Shown here one piece after another: positions 17,129-24,839 of a stretch of 64,000 nucleotides of DNA. The first letter of the stretch is position 1, and each line of letters begins with the position of its first letter. The stretch is from NCBI GenBank assembly GCA_003402735.1, contig QQNE01000004.1, positions 1-64,000 on the forward strand. Reading direction: 5' to 3'. The notes beneath the pieces were generated by a model. That model searched no databases, was not told the origin of the DNA, and saw only the letters and a program-made list of their open reading frames with translations. The position numbers were made by a program, and so were the translations under genes. Source of the stretch: Verrucomicrobiota bacterium. GTDB lineage: Bacteria > Verrucomicrobiota > Verrucomicrobiia > Verrucomicrobiales > DEV007.

Positions 17129-18186
17129 TGAACGCTGGAACCCGCCGTGCTGTGTTGGTCGTCGAGGACGACGTCGATGTCGTCTCCAGTTTGCGACGGA
17201 TCCTCGTGATGCACCACTTTGAAGTGGAGTCCGCCAGCACGATCAGCGCCGCTTTGGAGCGTCGGGACTGGCAGCGATTTCAGGCGGTCATCCTGGACCG
17301 GAAACTGCCCGATGGCTTAGCCGACGAGAATCTGCACCGGTTCCTAGAGCGGGACCCCGAAATGGCCATCATCATTGCCACCGGTTACTCGGATCTCGAG
17401 GGTACGATCGCGGCCCTGCAACACCGCGTGGAAGATTACCTGATAAAGCCGGTCAGTCCCCAGCTCCTCGTGACCCGTCTGCAGCGGATCGCGGAGAACC
17501 GGGCGGCAAAAGACCGGGTTCGGCGTCTCGAACAGGAGATCGTCAACGCGGTCGAGGAGGAGAAACAGCGGATCTCGATGGATCTGCACGATGGAATCGG
17601 TTCCAAGCTGACGGCGATTCAGCTGGACTGCCGATCCTTGGAAGACAGTCTGCGCAAGGGCGGGCAGCGCGAGCCCGCCGACCAGGCGAACAAGATCGAT
17701 CGGCTTTTGCGCGAAACCATCGGTGAAGTGCGTGTGCTCTCGCGCGAGTTGCATCCGGTTTACCCCGACCCGTTCGGGCTGGAAGGGGCGCTCGGCCAGT
17801 TGGCGGAACGGGTCAGCCGGGGAGGGAAGGTGGCGTGTCATTTCGCGGGGCCGCCGGACCTCATGTTTGAGGATTCCATCGCCGCCAACCATCTCTTCCG
17901 GATCGCCCAGGAAGCCGTGAACAACGCGGTGCGTCACGGCGAATCCACAAAGATCGATATCGAGTTCCGGGAGATTCCGGGAGGTGGTTTCCTCCTTCGC
18001 ATCGCGGACAATGGGAGCGGGTTCGATGCCGCCGAGGTGACTGGCGGCGGCGGTTTGGGATTGCACACCATGGAATACCGGGCTCGTGCCCTGGGCGGGA
18101 CGCTCACGGTGCACCGCGGCCGGAACGGGGGGACCGAGGTGATTTGCCAGACGCACGGCGATGCGGCCCGGGGTTTGGGCATTTGA
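17128..18186 (+). CDS. Receiver-HisKA_3 hybrid kinase (NarX-type, receiver at N-terminus)
   Basis: 352 aa. An N-terminal REC domain (~8-125; VVEDDVD, Asp in ILDRKLPDG, Lys in LIKPVS) is joined by a coiled coil to a HisKA_3 dimerisation domain (RISMDLHDGIGSKL, His ~154). A NarX-like HATPase follows (AQEAVNNAVRHGE, ADNGSGF, GGGLGLHTMEYRA). HisKA_3 kinases normally pair with NarL/FixJ regulators that bind DNA, but none is nearby. The protein can receive phosphate and feed it on, so this is the last visible step of the four-gene relay. Confidence 0.9.
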   Translation: MNAGTRRAVLVVEDDVDVVSSLRRILVMHHFEVESASTISAALERRDWQRFQAVILDRKLPDGLADENLHRFLERDPEMAIIIATGYSDLEGTIAALQHRVEDYLIKPVSPQLLVTRLQRIAENRAAKDRVRRLEQEIVNAVEEEKQRISMDLHDGIGSKLTAIQLDCRSLEDSLRKGGQREPADQANKIDRLLRETIGEVRVLSRELHPVYPDPFGLEGALGQLAERVSRGGKVACHFAGPPDLMFEDSIAANHLFRIAQEAVNNAVRHGESTKIDIEFREIPGGGFLLRIADNGSGFDAAEVTGGGGLGLHTMEYRARALGGTLTVHRGRNGGTEVICQTHGDAARGLGI

Positions 18187-18199
18187 GCGGGAGTGTGGA

Positions 18200-18249
18200 T
18201 TGAGGGTTGCTTGTTCGAATTGCTTCAACTATCAAGCAGCAACCCTCAA
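18200..18249 (+). terminator. Long-stem hairpin between kinase and MFS genes
   Basis: TTGAGGGTTGC (18200-18210) and GCAACCCTCAA (18239-18249) form a perfect 11-bp stem that can be extended inward by CTTG/CAAG with a small bulge. No U-run follows. It lies 14 bp after the kinase stop and 15 bp before the MFS ATG. It could end the kinase operon, or act as a 5' leader structure controlling the transporter. Confidence 0.5.
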
Positions 18250-18263
18250 GCAAGCCATTGTCC

Positions 18264-19796
18264 ATGTCTTCATCCGACAACCCAACACCCGGTTTCAAAT
18301 TCCTGAACCTGAACAGCACGCAGTGGCTGATTTGCGCGATCGCCGCGATCGGGTTCGCGTTCGATATTTATGAGCTGCTCATGCTGCCGCTCATCATCAA
18401 GCCGACCATCGCGGCGTTGAGCGCGCCGCTCGTGCAGCAGATGGTGGCATCGGGCACTCCGCAGGCCGAGGCCGCCCAACTCTGGGCTCCCGGCGGGGCG
18501 AATTACATTGCCTGGGCCCGCATGCTCTTTTTCGTCCCGGCCATCGCCGGAGGCGTTTTCGGCTTGGTGGGCGGCTACCTCACCGACCAGTTCGGGCGGC
18601 GGCGGGTGTTGACCTTTTCCATCCTCCTCTACGCCTTTGCCGCCTTTGCCGCGGGGGCCTTCGCCCAGACCCTGCCGCAGCTTCTTTTCTTCCGTTGCCT
18701 GGTGTTCATCGGGGTCTGCGTGGAATTCGTGGCCGCAGTGGCCTGGCTCTCCGAGATCTTCACCGAGCCGCGCCAGCGCGAAAAAGTGCTCGGTTACACC
18801 CAGGCGTTTTCTTCGTTCGGCGGACTCCTGGTGGCCGTGGCCAATCACATCGCGGCGGATCATGGAGAGGGGTTTCCGGCCATTCACGGCGGGCACGAGG
18901 CTTGGCGTTACACCCTGATCTCTGGGGTGATTCCGGCCATTCCGCTCATTTTGATCCGTCCGTTCCTCCCGGAATCACCGGCCTGGGCGGACAAAAAAGC
19001 GGCGGGAACCCTGCGCCGCCCAAGCCTCAAGGAATTGTTCAGCCCGCAGCTTCTGCAAACCACGGTGGTCACCACCTTGCTCTTCGCGGCGAGTTACGGA
19101 ATCGCTTTCGGGGCCATCCAACAGTTGCCCCAGGTCCTTGGCTGGCCCAAGGGGCATGTCGATGTCGTCGCCGCCGGGAACCAGGCGCTGAGCGCGGCGC
19201 AAAAGGCGGCCACCGAAGCGGCTGCAAAGGCGGGCAAACCGGTTCCCCCGGCTCCGCTCCTGACCAAGATCGGCAAACAGGCGGCCGGGAATGCCAGCGA
19301 TGAAATCACTTCCACCGTCTCCAAGTGGCAGGAGGTCGGCGGGTTGGTGGGGCGCGTTCTGTTCGCCGTCCTGGCGCTCTGGATTGCCAGCCGTCGCACC
19401 CTGCTGCGGATCTTCATCGTGCCGGCCATGCTGTTCGTGCCGCTTTTGTTCTGGAACATCTCCGGTGCGTTGGAGACTCCGGGCAGCCTGGGTTGGATCC
19501 AGTGGGGAATCTTTGTGGCCGGTCTGCTGACTGTGGCGCAGTTCAGCTTTTGGGGGAACTACATTCCGCTCGTGTTCCCGATGCATCTGCGGGGCACCGG
19601 TGAGAGTTTCGCTGCCAACATCGGCGGGCGGGTCATCGGCACTGCTGCGGCCTTCATCACGCTCTCTCTTTCCAGCGGGCAACCGGTTGCCATGATGGCA
19701 AAGAACGGTGCCGTGGTGGCCGGGTTGTATGCGCTGGCCGGGGTCATCCTGACGTTCTGGTTGCCTGAACCGCCGGCCGAAGGCGTGGAAGAGTGA
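18264..19796 (+). CDS. MFS transporter, sugar-phosphate/aromatic-acid type, with cytoplasmic insertion
   Basis: 510 aa from ATG 18264 (track start 18207 is read-through of the hairpin). About 12 hydrophobic helices are visible, with the MFS loop 2-3 motif GGYLTDQFGRRRV and the loop 4-5/6 charged segments. After the seventh helix there is a ~60-residue polar insert rich in Ala and Lys (AAQKAATEAAAKAGKPVPP). The insert interrupts the loop 7-8 and is unusual for the family. Substrate is unknown. The gene is followed by a clear terminator, so it is a separate unit from the dihydrolipoamide genes. Confidence 0.85.
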   Translation: MSSSDNPTPGFKFLNLNSTQWLICAIAAIGFAFDIYELLMLPLIIKPTIAALSAPLVQQMVASGTPQAEAAQLWAPGGANYIAWARMLFFVPAIAGGVFGLVGGYLTDQFGRRRVLTFSILLYAFAAFAAGAFAQTLPQLLFFRCLVFIGVCVEFVAAVAWLSEIFTEPRQREKVLGYTQAFSSFGGLLVAVANHIAADHGEGFPAIHGGHEAWRYTLISGVIPAIPLILIRPFLPESPAWADKKAAGTLRRPSLKELFSPQLLQTTVVTTLLFAASYGIAFGAIQQLPQVLGWPKGHVDVVAAGNQALSAAQKAATEAAAKAGKPVPPAPLLTKIGKQAAGNASDEITSTVSKWQEVGGLVGRVLFAVLALWIASRRTLLRIFIVPAMLFVPLLFWNISGALETPGSLGWIQWGIFVAGLLTVAQFSFWGNYIPLVFPMHLRGTGESFAANIGGRVIGTAAAFITLSLSSGQPVAMMAKNGAVVAGLYALAGVILTFWLPEPPAEGVEE

Positions 19797-19826
19797 AACG
19801 AGAGCCTTGAAGTTTGTGTTTTGGGG

Positions 19827-19852
19827 AAGCCGGTGGATTTCACCGGCTTTTC
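19827..19852 (+). terminator. Rho-independent terminator after MFS gene
   Basis: AAGCCGGTG (19827-19835), loop GATTT, CACCGGCTT (19841-19849), then TTCTGT. This 9-bp GC-rich stem followed by T residues lies 30 bp after the MFS stop, so it probably ends that transcript before the acyltransferase gene. Confidence 0.85.
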
Positions 19853-19930
19853 TGTGTGGGCCGCAGTTGCTCATCCGTCCCCAACCCGCTCTTGCAAATC
19901 CCCAGGGCCCGACGTTTAGTTCGCGTATCT

Positions 19931-21202
19931 ATGCCGACATTCATCGAAATGCCAAAGCTGAGCGATACCATGACCGAGGGGACGCTCCTGCAATGGCATG
20001 TCAAAGAGGGGGACGCCGTGCGCGCCGGCCAAGTCATTGCCGATGTCGAAACCGACAAGGCGACGATGGAGATGGAAGCCTTCGATGCCGGGACGGTGGG
20101 ACGGATCTATGTGCCCGCCGGGGGCCGGGCTCCCCTGGGCGCGATTTTGATGGCGCTGGTCGCGGAAGGTGAGGAAGCGCCGGAGGTTCCGCCCACCGTG
20201 GCGGCTGCCGCACCCGCTTCGCCCGCCGCGGCAACTCCGTCCGCAGCTCCGTCTCGGGCGGCCGCTGTGCCGGCGGCGGTGTCGGTCGCTCCGGTCGTAG
20301 CGTTGACCACTTCCGGTGGACGGGTCAAGGCCTCGCCGTTGGCCCGCAAGATCGCGGGAGGGAAAGGCGTGAACCTCAACACCATTGCCGGCACGGGTCC
20401 GGGAGGGCGGATCGTGGCCCGGGACGTGGTGAACGCGCCGGCCAACGGCTCCGCGACGGTGGTTTCCGGTCCCGCGCCCCGCATGATCCGACCGGTGCTC
20501 GACTTTGATCCCAAGGCCGAGCGGATCCCGCTCACGGGGATGCGGAACATCATTGCGGATCGGCTGTTGGTTTCGAAGACGACGATTCCCCACTTTTACC
20601 TGAATGTGGAGCTTGATGCGGTGCCGCTGATGAAGTTGCGCAAGCAGGTGAACGACACCGTCGGTGCGGACGGCAACAAGTTCACGGTGAACGACTTCAT
20701 CCTCAAGGCGATGGTGCTGGCCTGTGTCGATGTGCCCGAAGTCAACGCCGCCTTTGATTTGGACGCGATCATTCGTTACCAATCGGTGAACATCGCGGTG
20801 GCGATCGCGGTGCCGGACGGGTTGGTGACCCCGGTGATTCGCAACGCGCAGGCCAAGTCGATGCTTGAGTTGAGCAAGGCGGTCAAGGTTTTGGCGGAGA
20901 AAGCCAAGAGCAAGAAGCTCTCCCCGGATGATTTCGCGGGGGGGACGATCACGGTTTCCAACCTCGGTGCCTATGGGGTGGACAACTTTGACGCCATCAT
21001 CAATCCGCCCCAGGCGGCCATCCTGGCCATCGGCTCGATCCGCAATGTTCCGGTGGTCTCCGAATCTGGAAGCATCGTTCCCGGGCAACGGATGTGGGTC
21101 GGGATGAGCTGTGATCATCGCGTGATCGATGGCGCGGTCGGAGCGACCTATCTCCAGGCGCTGCGCAAATACATCGAGAACCCGGCGCTGATGCTGGTCT
21201 GA
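19931..21202 (+). CDS. Dihydrolipoamide acyltransferase, E2 of a pyruvate dehydrogenase-type complex
   Basis: 423 aa from ATG 19931 (MPTFIEMPKLSDTM). One lipoyl domain (1-80, lipoyl Lys in VETDKATMEME) is followed by an Ala/Pro-rich linker (~80-120). The peripheral subunit-binding domain contains ASPLARKIA and GTGPGGRIVARDV (~130-165). The catalytic core ends with DHRVIDGAVGATYLQALRKYIENP, including the active-site His-Asp. MPKLSDTM favours acetyltransferase of pyruvate dehydrogenase over succinyltransferase. E3 follows 28 bp downstream. The E1 alpha/beta genes are not in the window. Confidence 0.92.
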   Translation: MPTFIEMPKLSDTMTEGTLLQWHVKEGDAVRAGQVIADVETDKATMEMEAFDAGTVGRIYVPAGGRAPLGAILMALVAEGEEAPEVPPTVAAAAPASPAAATPSAAPSRAAAVPAAVSVAPVVALTTSGGRVKASPLARKIAGGKGVNLNTIAGTGPGGRIVARDVVNAPANGSATVVSGPAPRMIRPVLDFDPKAERIPLTGMRNIIADRLLVSKTTIPHFYLNVELDAVPLMKLRKQVNDTVGADGNKFTVNDFILKAMVLACVDVPEVNAAFDLDAIIRYQSVNIAVAIAVPDGLVTPVIRNAQAKSMLELSKAVKVLAEKAKSKKLSPDDFAGGTITVSNLGAYGVDNFDAIINPPQAAILAIGSIRNVPVVSESGSIVPGQRMWVGMSCDHRVIDGAVGATYLQALRKYIENPALMLV

Positions 21203-21230
21203 GCCCTCTCCATTTCCACTCCACAATTTC

Positions 21231-22610
21231 ATGAAATACGACCTCATCGTCATCGGGGGCGGGCCTGCGGGTTACGCCGCCGCCATCCGCGCCGGGCAAC
21301 TCGGCAAGAAAACGGCCTGTGTCGAGATGGACCGGGCTGGTGGCACCTGCTTGAACTGGGGATGCATTCCCACCAAGTCGCTGATCCGCAATGCGGAGAT
21401 CTATCAACTGATGCAGAATCACTCGGGGGACTTCGGCCTGGGCCTCAGCGGGTTGACGTATGACTGGAGCAAGGTCGTGGCCCGAAGCCGGGGAGTTTCC
21501 GACAAGCTGGCTGGAGGGATCGAGTTTCTCTTCAAGAAGAACAAGGTCGATTCCATCCGCGGCAAGGGATCCCTGCTCGGCAACGGCAAGGTGGAGGTGA
21601 CCGATGCCAACGGCGCGGTTTCGGTGCTGGAAGGAGAGAACATTCTGATCGCCACCGGGTGCACGAGCCGTCCCATGCCGGGCCTTCCCTTCGACGGGCA
21701 GCGCGTCATCAGTTCGCGGGAAGCGATGGTGCTGGCGCAGCAGCCCAGGGAGATCATCATCATCGGAGCCGGAGCCATCGGGGTGGAGTTCGCGTATTTC
21801 TTCAACGCCTTCGGCACCAAGGTCACCATCGTGGAGATGATGCCCAACCTCCTGCCGGTCGAGGATGAGGAGATCAGCAAGACCCTGGAAAAGTCGTTTG
21901 CCAAACAGGGCATCCGCGTCCTGACGGAAACCAAGACCGTGGGCAGCCAAGTCACCGGTTCCGGAGTCGAAATCACGGTGCAGGGCAAGGTGAACGAGAC
22001 GCTCCGCGCCGATCTTTGTCTTGTGGCCATCGGGGTTCAGCCGGTCCTGCCGGAGGGACGTGAAATCAAGAAGACGGAGCGCGGTTACCTCAAGGTGGAT
22101 GACCGCTACCAGACCAGCATTCCCAAAGTGTTTGCGGCCGGCGACATCACCGGTCCGCCCTGGCTCGCGCACACCGCCACGTTTGAGGCGGTTCAGGCCG
22201 TGGAAGGAATCTTCAATGCCGCTTACAAGCCGCGCAAGGTCGAGGTTTTCCCGGGCTGCACCTATTGCCAACCCCAAGTAGCCAGTGTCGGCCTCACCGA
22301 AAAAGCCGCCAAGGAGAAGGGGTTGAAATACAAGGTGGGCAAGTTCCCGTTCCAGGCCAGCGGCAAAGCCCTCTCCGTGGGCGAGCCGGAAGGTTTCGTG
22401 AAACTCCTCTTCAACGAGGAACACGGCGAAATCATCGGAGCCCACATCATCGGTTCCGAGGCCACCGAGATGATTGCCGAGCTCGGTCTCGCGATCACCC
22501 TGGAGGCCACTTACGAGGATCTCGAGGCCACCATCCACGCGCACCCCACCTTGAGCGAGGCCGTTCACGAGGCCACCTCCAACGCGTTCGGCCACGCCAT
22601 TCACATTTAG
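21231..22610 (+). CDS. lpdA: Dihydrolipoamide dehydrogenase (E3)
   Basis: 459 aa, normal for the family. FAD-binding GGGPAGYAAAIRAGQLG lies at the N-terminus, the redox disulfide in GGTCLNWGCIPTKSL (~40-50), the NAD loop GAGAIGVEFAYFF (~180), FAD-binding AAGDITG (~305) and the active-site HAHPTLSEAVHEA at the C-terminus. It reoxidises the lipoyl group of the upstream E2 and passes electrons to NAD. The gene is clearly co-transcribed with E2. Confidence 0.95.
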   Translation: MKYDLIVIGGGPAGYAAAIRAGQLGKKTACVEMDRAGGTCLNWGCIPTKSLIRNAEIYQLMQNHSGDFGLGLSGLTYDWSKVVARSRGVSDKLAGGIEFLFKKNKVDSIRGKGSLLGNGKVEVTDANGAVSVLEGENILIATGCTSRPMPGLPFDGQRVISSREAMVLAQQPREIIIIGAGAIGVEFAYFFNAFGTKVTIVEMMPNLLPVEDEEISKTLEKSFAKQGIRVLTETKTVGSQVTGSGVEITVQGKVNETLRADLCLVAIGVQPVLPEGREIKKTERGYLKVDDRYQTSIPKVFAAGDITGPPWLAHTATFEAVQAVEGIFNAAYKPRKVEVFPGCTYCQPQVASVGLTEKAAKEKGLKYKVGKFPFQASGKALSVGEPEGFVKLLFNEEHGEIIGAHIIGSEATEMIAELGLAITLEATYEDLEATIHAHPTLSEAVHEATSNAFGHAIHI

Positions 22611-22643
22611 TCGAGCGTTGCAGGTTGCTTGTGGGTGGGAAAC

Positions 22644-23645
22644 GTGAGCCAATCAGCCATCGACACCGAATCCTCATCCCTCGTCCGCGCCCGCCAGGTC
22701 TTCGACACCGAGATCTTCGAGTTGTCGCGTCTTCGTGATCGATTGGATGCGGCGTTTGAGGAGGCCGTGGATTCGGTCCGTCATTCCGTGGAGGCTGGCG
22801 GCAAGGTTATCGTGGTCGGGGTCGGGAAATGCAGTCACATCGGCGACAAGATCGCTGCGACCCTCACCAGCACCGGTTCCCCCGCCATCGCGCTGAACTC
22901 GCTGAACGCCCTGCACGGCGATCTTGGCATCGTCAAGGATGGCGACACCGTGCTCTGTCTCAGTTCCAGCGGGGAGACCGTGGAGATGCTCAATCTGTTG
23001 CCCGCCTTGCGCCGTTTCGATATCCGCATCGTCTCGTTCACCGGGAACGTCCGCTCCTCCCTGGCCCGCCACAGCGATGTCGTCGTGGACGTCTCCGTGG
23101 AACACGAAGCCTGTCCGCTGGCCCTGGCGCCGACCAGCAGCACCACCGCGATGCTGGTGCTGGGCGATGCCCTGGCCATGACGTTGTTGGAGGCCTCCGG
23201 GTTTCAGCCGGAAGATTTCGCCCGCTTTCATCCCGGGGGCAGCCTGGGCCGCAAACTTCTCACCAAGGCCGCCGATATCATGCGTCCGCGGGATCAGATG
23301 CCGTTCATTGCGCCCTCCACCACCGTGCCGGACGCCCTGGACGCCATGACGCGGCAACGCGCCGGTGCGGCCGTGGTCATCGACGCCGAAGATCATCTCG
23401 CCGGGATCTTTACCCACGGGGACTTTGTCCGCGCCTTCCGCGCGCACGGGCCGGAGATCAGTTTTCTGACCGTGGAAAGTCTCATGACACCGAGCCCGGT
23501 CTGCATCGAGGCCGGTCAACTCGCCGTCGAAGTCTTGGCGGTGCTGAAAAAGCACCGGATCGACGACATCGTGGTCCTGGATGAAGAACGGAAACCGGTG
23601 GGATTGATCGACGTTCAGGATTTGTCGCGGATCGGTTTGTTTTGA
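22644..23645 (+). CDS. kdsD: Arabinose-5-phosphate isomerase (KpsF/GutQ/KdsD family)
   Basis: 333 aa from GTG 22644, preceded by GGTGGGA; TTG 22629 is the track start. The SIS domain (~30-180) has VVGVGKCSHIGDKIAATLTSTGSPA and the substrate loop LSSSGETVEM. The Arg/His-rich FHPGGSLGRKL precedes two CBS domains (~200-330). The enzyme makes arabinose 5-phosphate from ribulose 5-phosphate, the first step to KDO for lipopolysaccharide. This fits a Gram-negative outer membrane. It lies 33 bp after lpdA. Confidence 0.92.
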   Translation: MSQSAIDTESSSLVRARQVFDTEIFELSRLRDRLDAAFEEAVDSVRHSVEAGGKVIVVGVGKCSHIGDKIAATLTSTGSPAIALNSLNALHGDLGIVKDGDTVLCLSSSGETVEMLNLLPALRRFDIRIVSFTGNVRSSLARHSDVVVDVSVEHEACPLALAPTSSTTAMLVLGDALAMTLLEASGFQPEDFARFHPGGSLGRKLLTKAADIMRPRDQMPFIAPSTTVPDALDAMTRQRAGAAVVIDAEDHLAGIFTHGDFVRAFRAHGPEISFLTVESLMTPSPVCIEAGQLAVEVLAVLKKHRIDDIVVLDEERKPVGLIDVQDLSRIGLF

Positions 23646-23654
23646 GGAGAAAAA

Positions 23655-24788
23655 ATGGTTGAGTCACCGCCGATGAAACAGCCCGCTGCGCGCCGTCCGC
23701 TTGCCGTCTTTCTGACGATGATCTTTGTCTTGAGCCAGTTCTTCCCGGCCCAAGCCTGCACGGGGATCGCTTTGAAAAGCGCGGATGGCTCGGTGGTGGT
23801 GGCCCGGACCGTGGAATGGGCCCTTGGGGACGCCCAACACAATCAATTGCTGATCGTGCCCCGCCGCAAACGGTTTCGGGCGACGACTCCGGGTGGGGCC
23901 AACGGCATGGAGTGGACCGGGCGCTACGGTTTTCTCTCGATGACGGCTTATGGTCAACCGTATGGGCCGGATGGTCTCAATGAGCGGGGGTTGTCCGTCG
24001 GGATGTATTACCTGCCTGGGTATGCCGCGTATCGTTCCTATGATCCGGCCAAGGCCGCCTCGTCCATGAGCGTCGGCGATTTCATGCAATGGATGCTTTC
24101 TTCCTTCCAGACAGTGGCCGAGGTCAGGGAGAATTTGGGGGCGGTGATCGTCGTCAATGTCGAAGACCCGCGGTTTGGCGGGGCGCCGCTGCCGTTTCAC
24201 TGGAAGGTTTCCGATCCGACCGGGGCCAGCATCGTCATCGAAATGGTGGACGGCGGTGAGGTGAAGATTTACGACTCGTTCCTCGGCGTGATCACCAACG
24301 CGCCCACCTACGACTGGCATCTCACCAATTTGCGCAACTACATCAAGCTCACGCCCGAGCCGACGCAGCCGCTGTCGATCGACAATCTGCAGTTGGGGCC
24401 GTTGGGTGCCGGTTCGGGGATGATCGGTTTGCCAGGTGACTTCACGCCTCCCTCGCGGTTTGTCCGCGCCGCAGCGCTCGCGGCTTCAGTGCGGCCGTTG
24501 GCCGAGGTGACCGACGCGGTCTTTGAATCCTTCCGGATCCTGGACAGCTTCAACATCCCGCTCGGGGCGGTGGCGCCTCGGGAACAGGTCGCCAAAGACA
24601 TCGAGAGCGCCACCCAGATCACCTCGTGTTCCGACCTGACCAATGTCCGGTATTATTACCACACGATGCACAACCGTCAGGTGCGGATGATCGACTTGAA
24701 GCGGATCGATTTCGATTCGGTTCGGGAGCAGATCATCGATGACGATGCCGGGCCGAAGCATCCGGTGCGCGAGTTGCGGGTGCCTTGA
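23655..24788 (+). CDS. Exported Ntn-hydrolase of the penicillin V acylase/choloylglycine hydrolase family
   Basis: 377 aa, GAGGAG ribosome site 5 nt upstream of ATG 23655. A signal peptide ([22 protein letters not shown]) is followed at once by Cys in [15 protein letters not shown]. In this family cleavage exposes Cys as N-terminal nucleophile. Further family features are RTVEWA, the [10 protein letters not shown] strand and the [14 protein letters not shown] block. It hydrolyses linear amide bonds, perhaps acyl-homoserine lactones, penicillin V or bile-salt-like amides. The natural substrate is unknown. It starts 9 bp after kdsD. Confidence 0.88.
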   Translation: MVESPPMKQPAARRPLAVFLTMIFVLSQFFPAQACTGIALKSADGSVVVARTVEWALGDAQHNQLLIVPRRKRFRATTPGGANGMEWTGRYGFLSMTAYGQPYGPDGLNERGLSVGMYYLPGYAAYRSYDPAKAASSMSVGDFMQWMLSSFQTVAEVRENLGAVIVVNVEDPRFGGAPLPFHWKVSDPTGASIVIEMVDGGEVKIYDSFLGVITNAPTYDWHLTNLRNYIKLTPEPTQPLSIDNLQLGPLGAGSGMIGLPGDFTPPSRFVRAAALAASVRPLAEVTDAVFESFRILDSFNIPLGAVAPREQVAKDIESATQITSCSDLTNVRYYYHTMHNRQVRMIDLKRIDFDSVREQIIDDDAGPKHPVRELRVP

Positions 24789-24839
24789 AAGAACGGGGCC
24801 GTTGACCGCAATCCTTTTTGGCGACGCGGCGGCGGCTCG

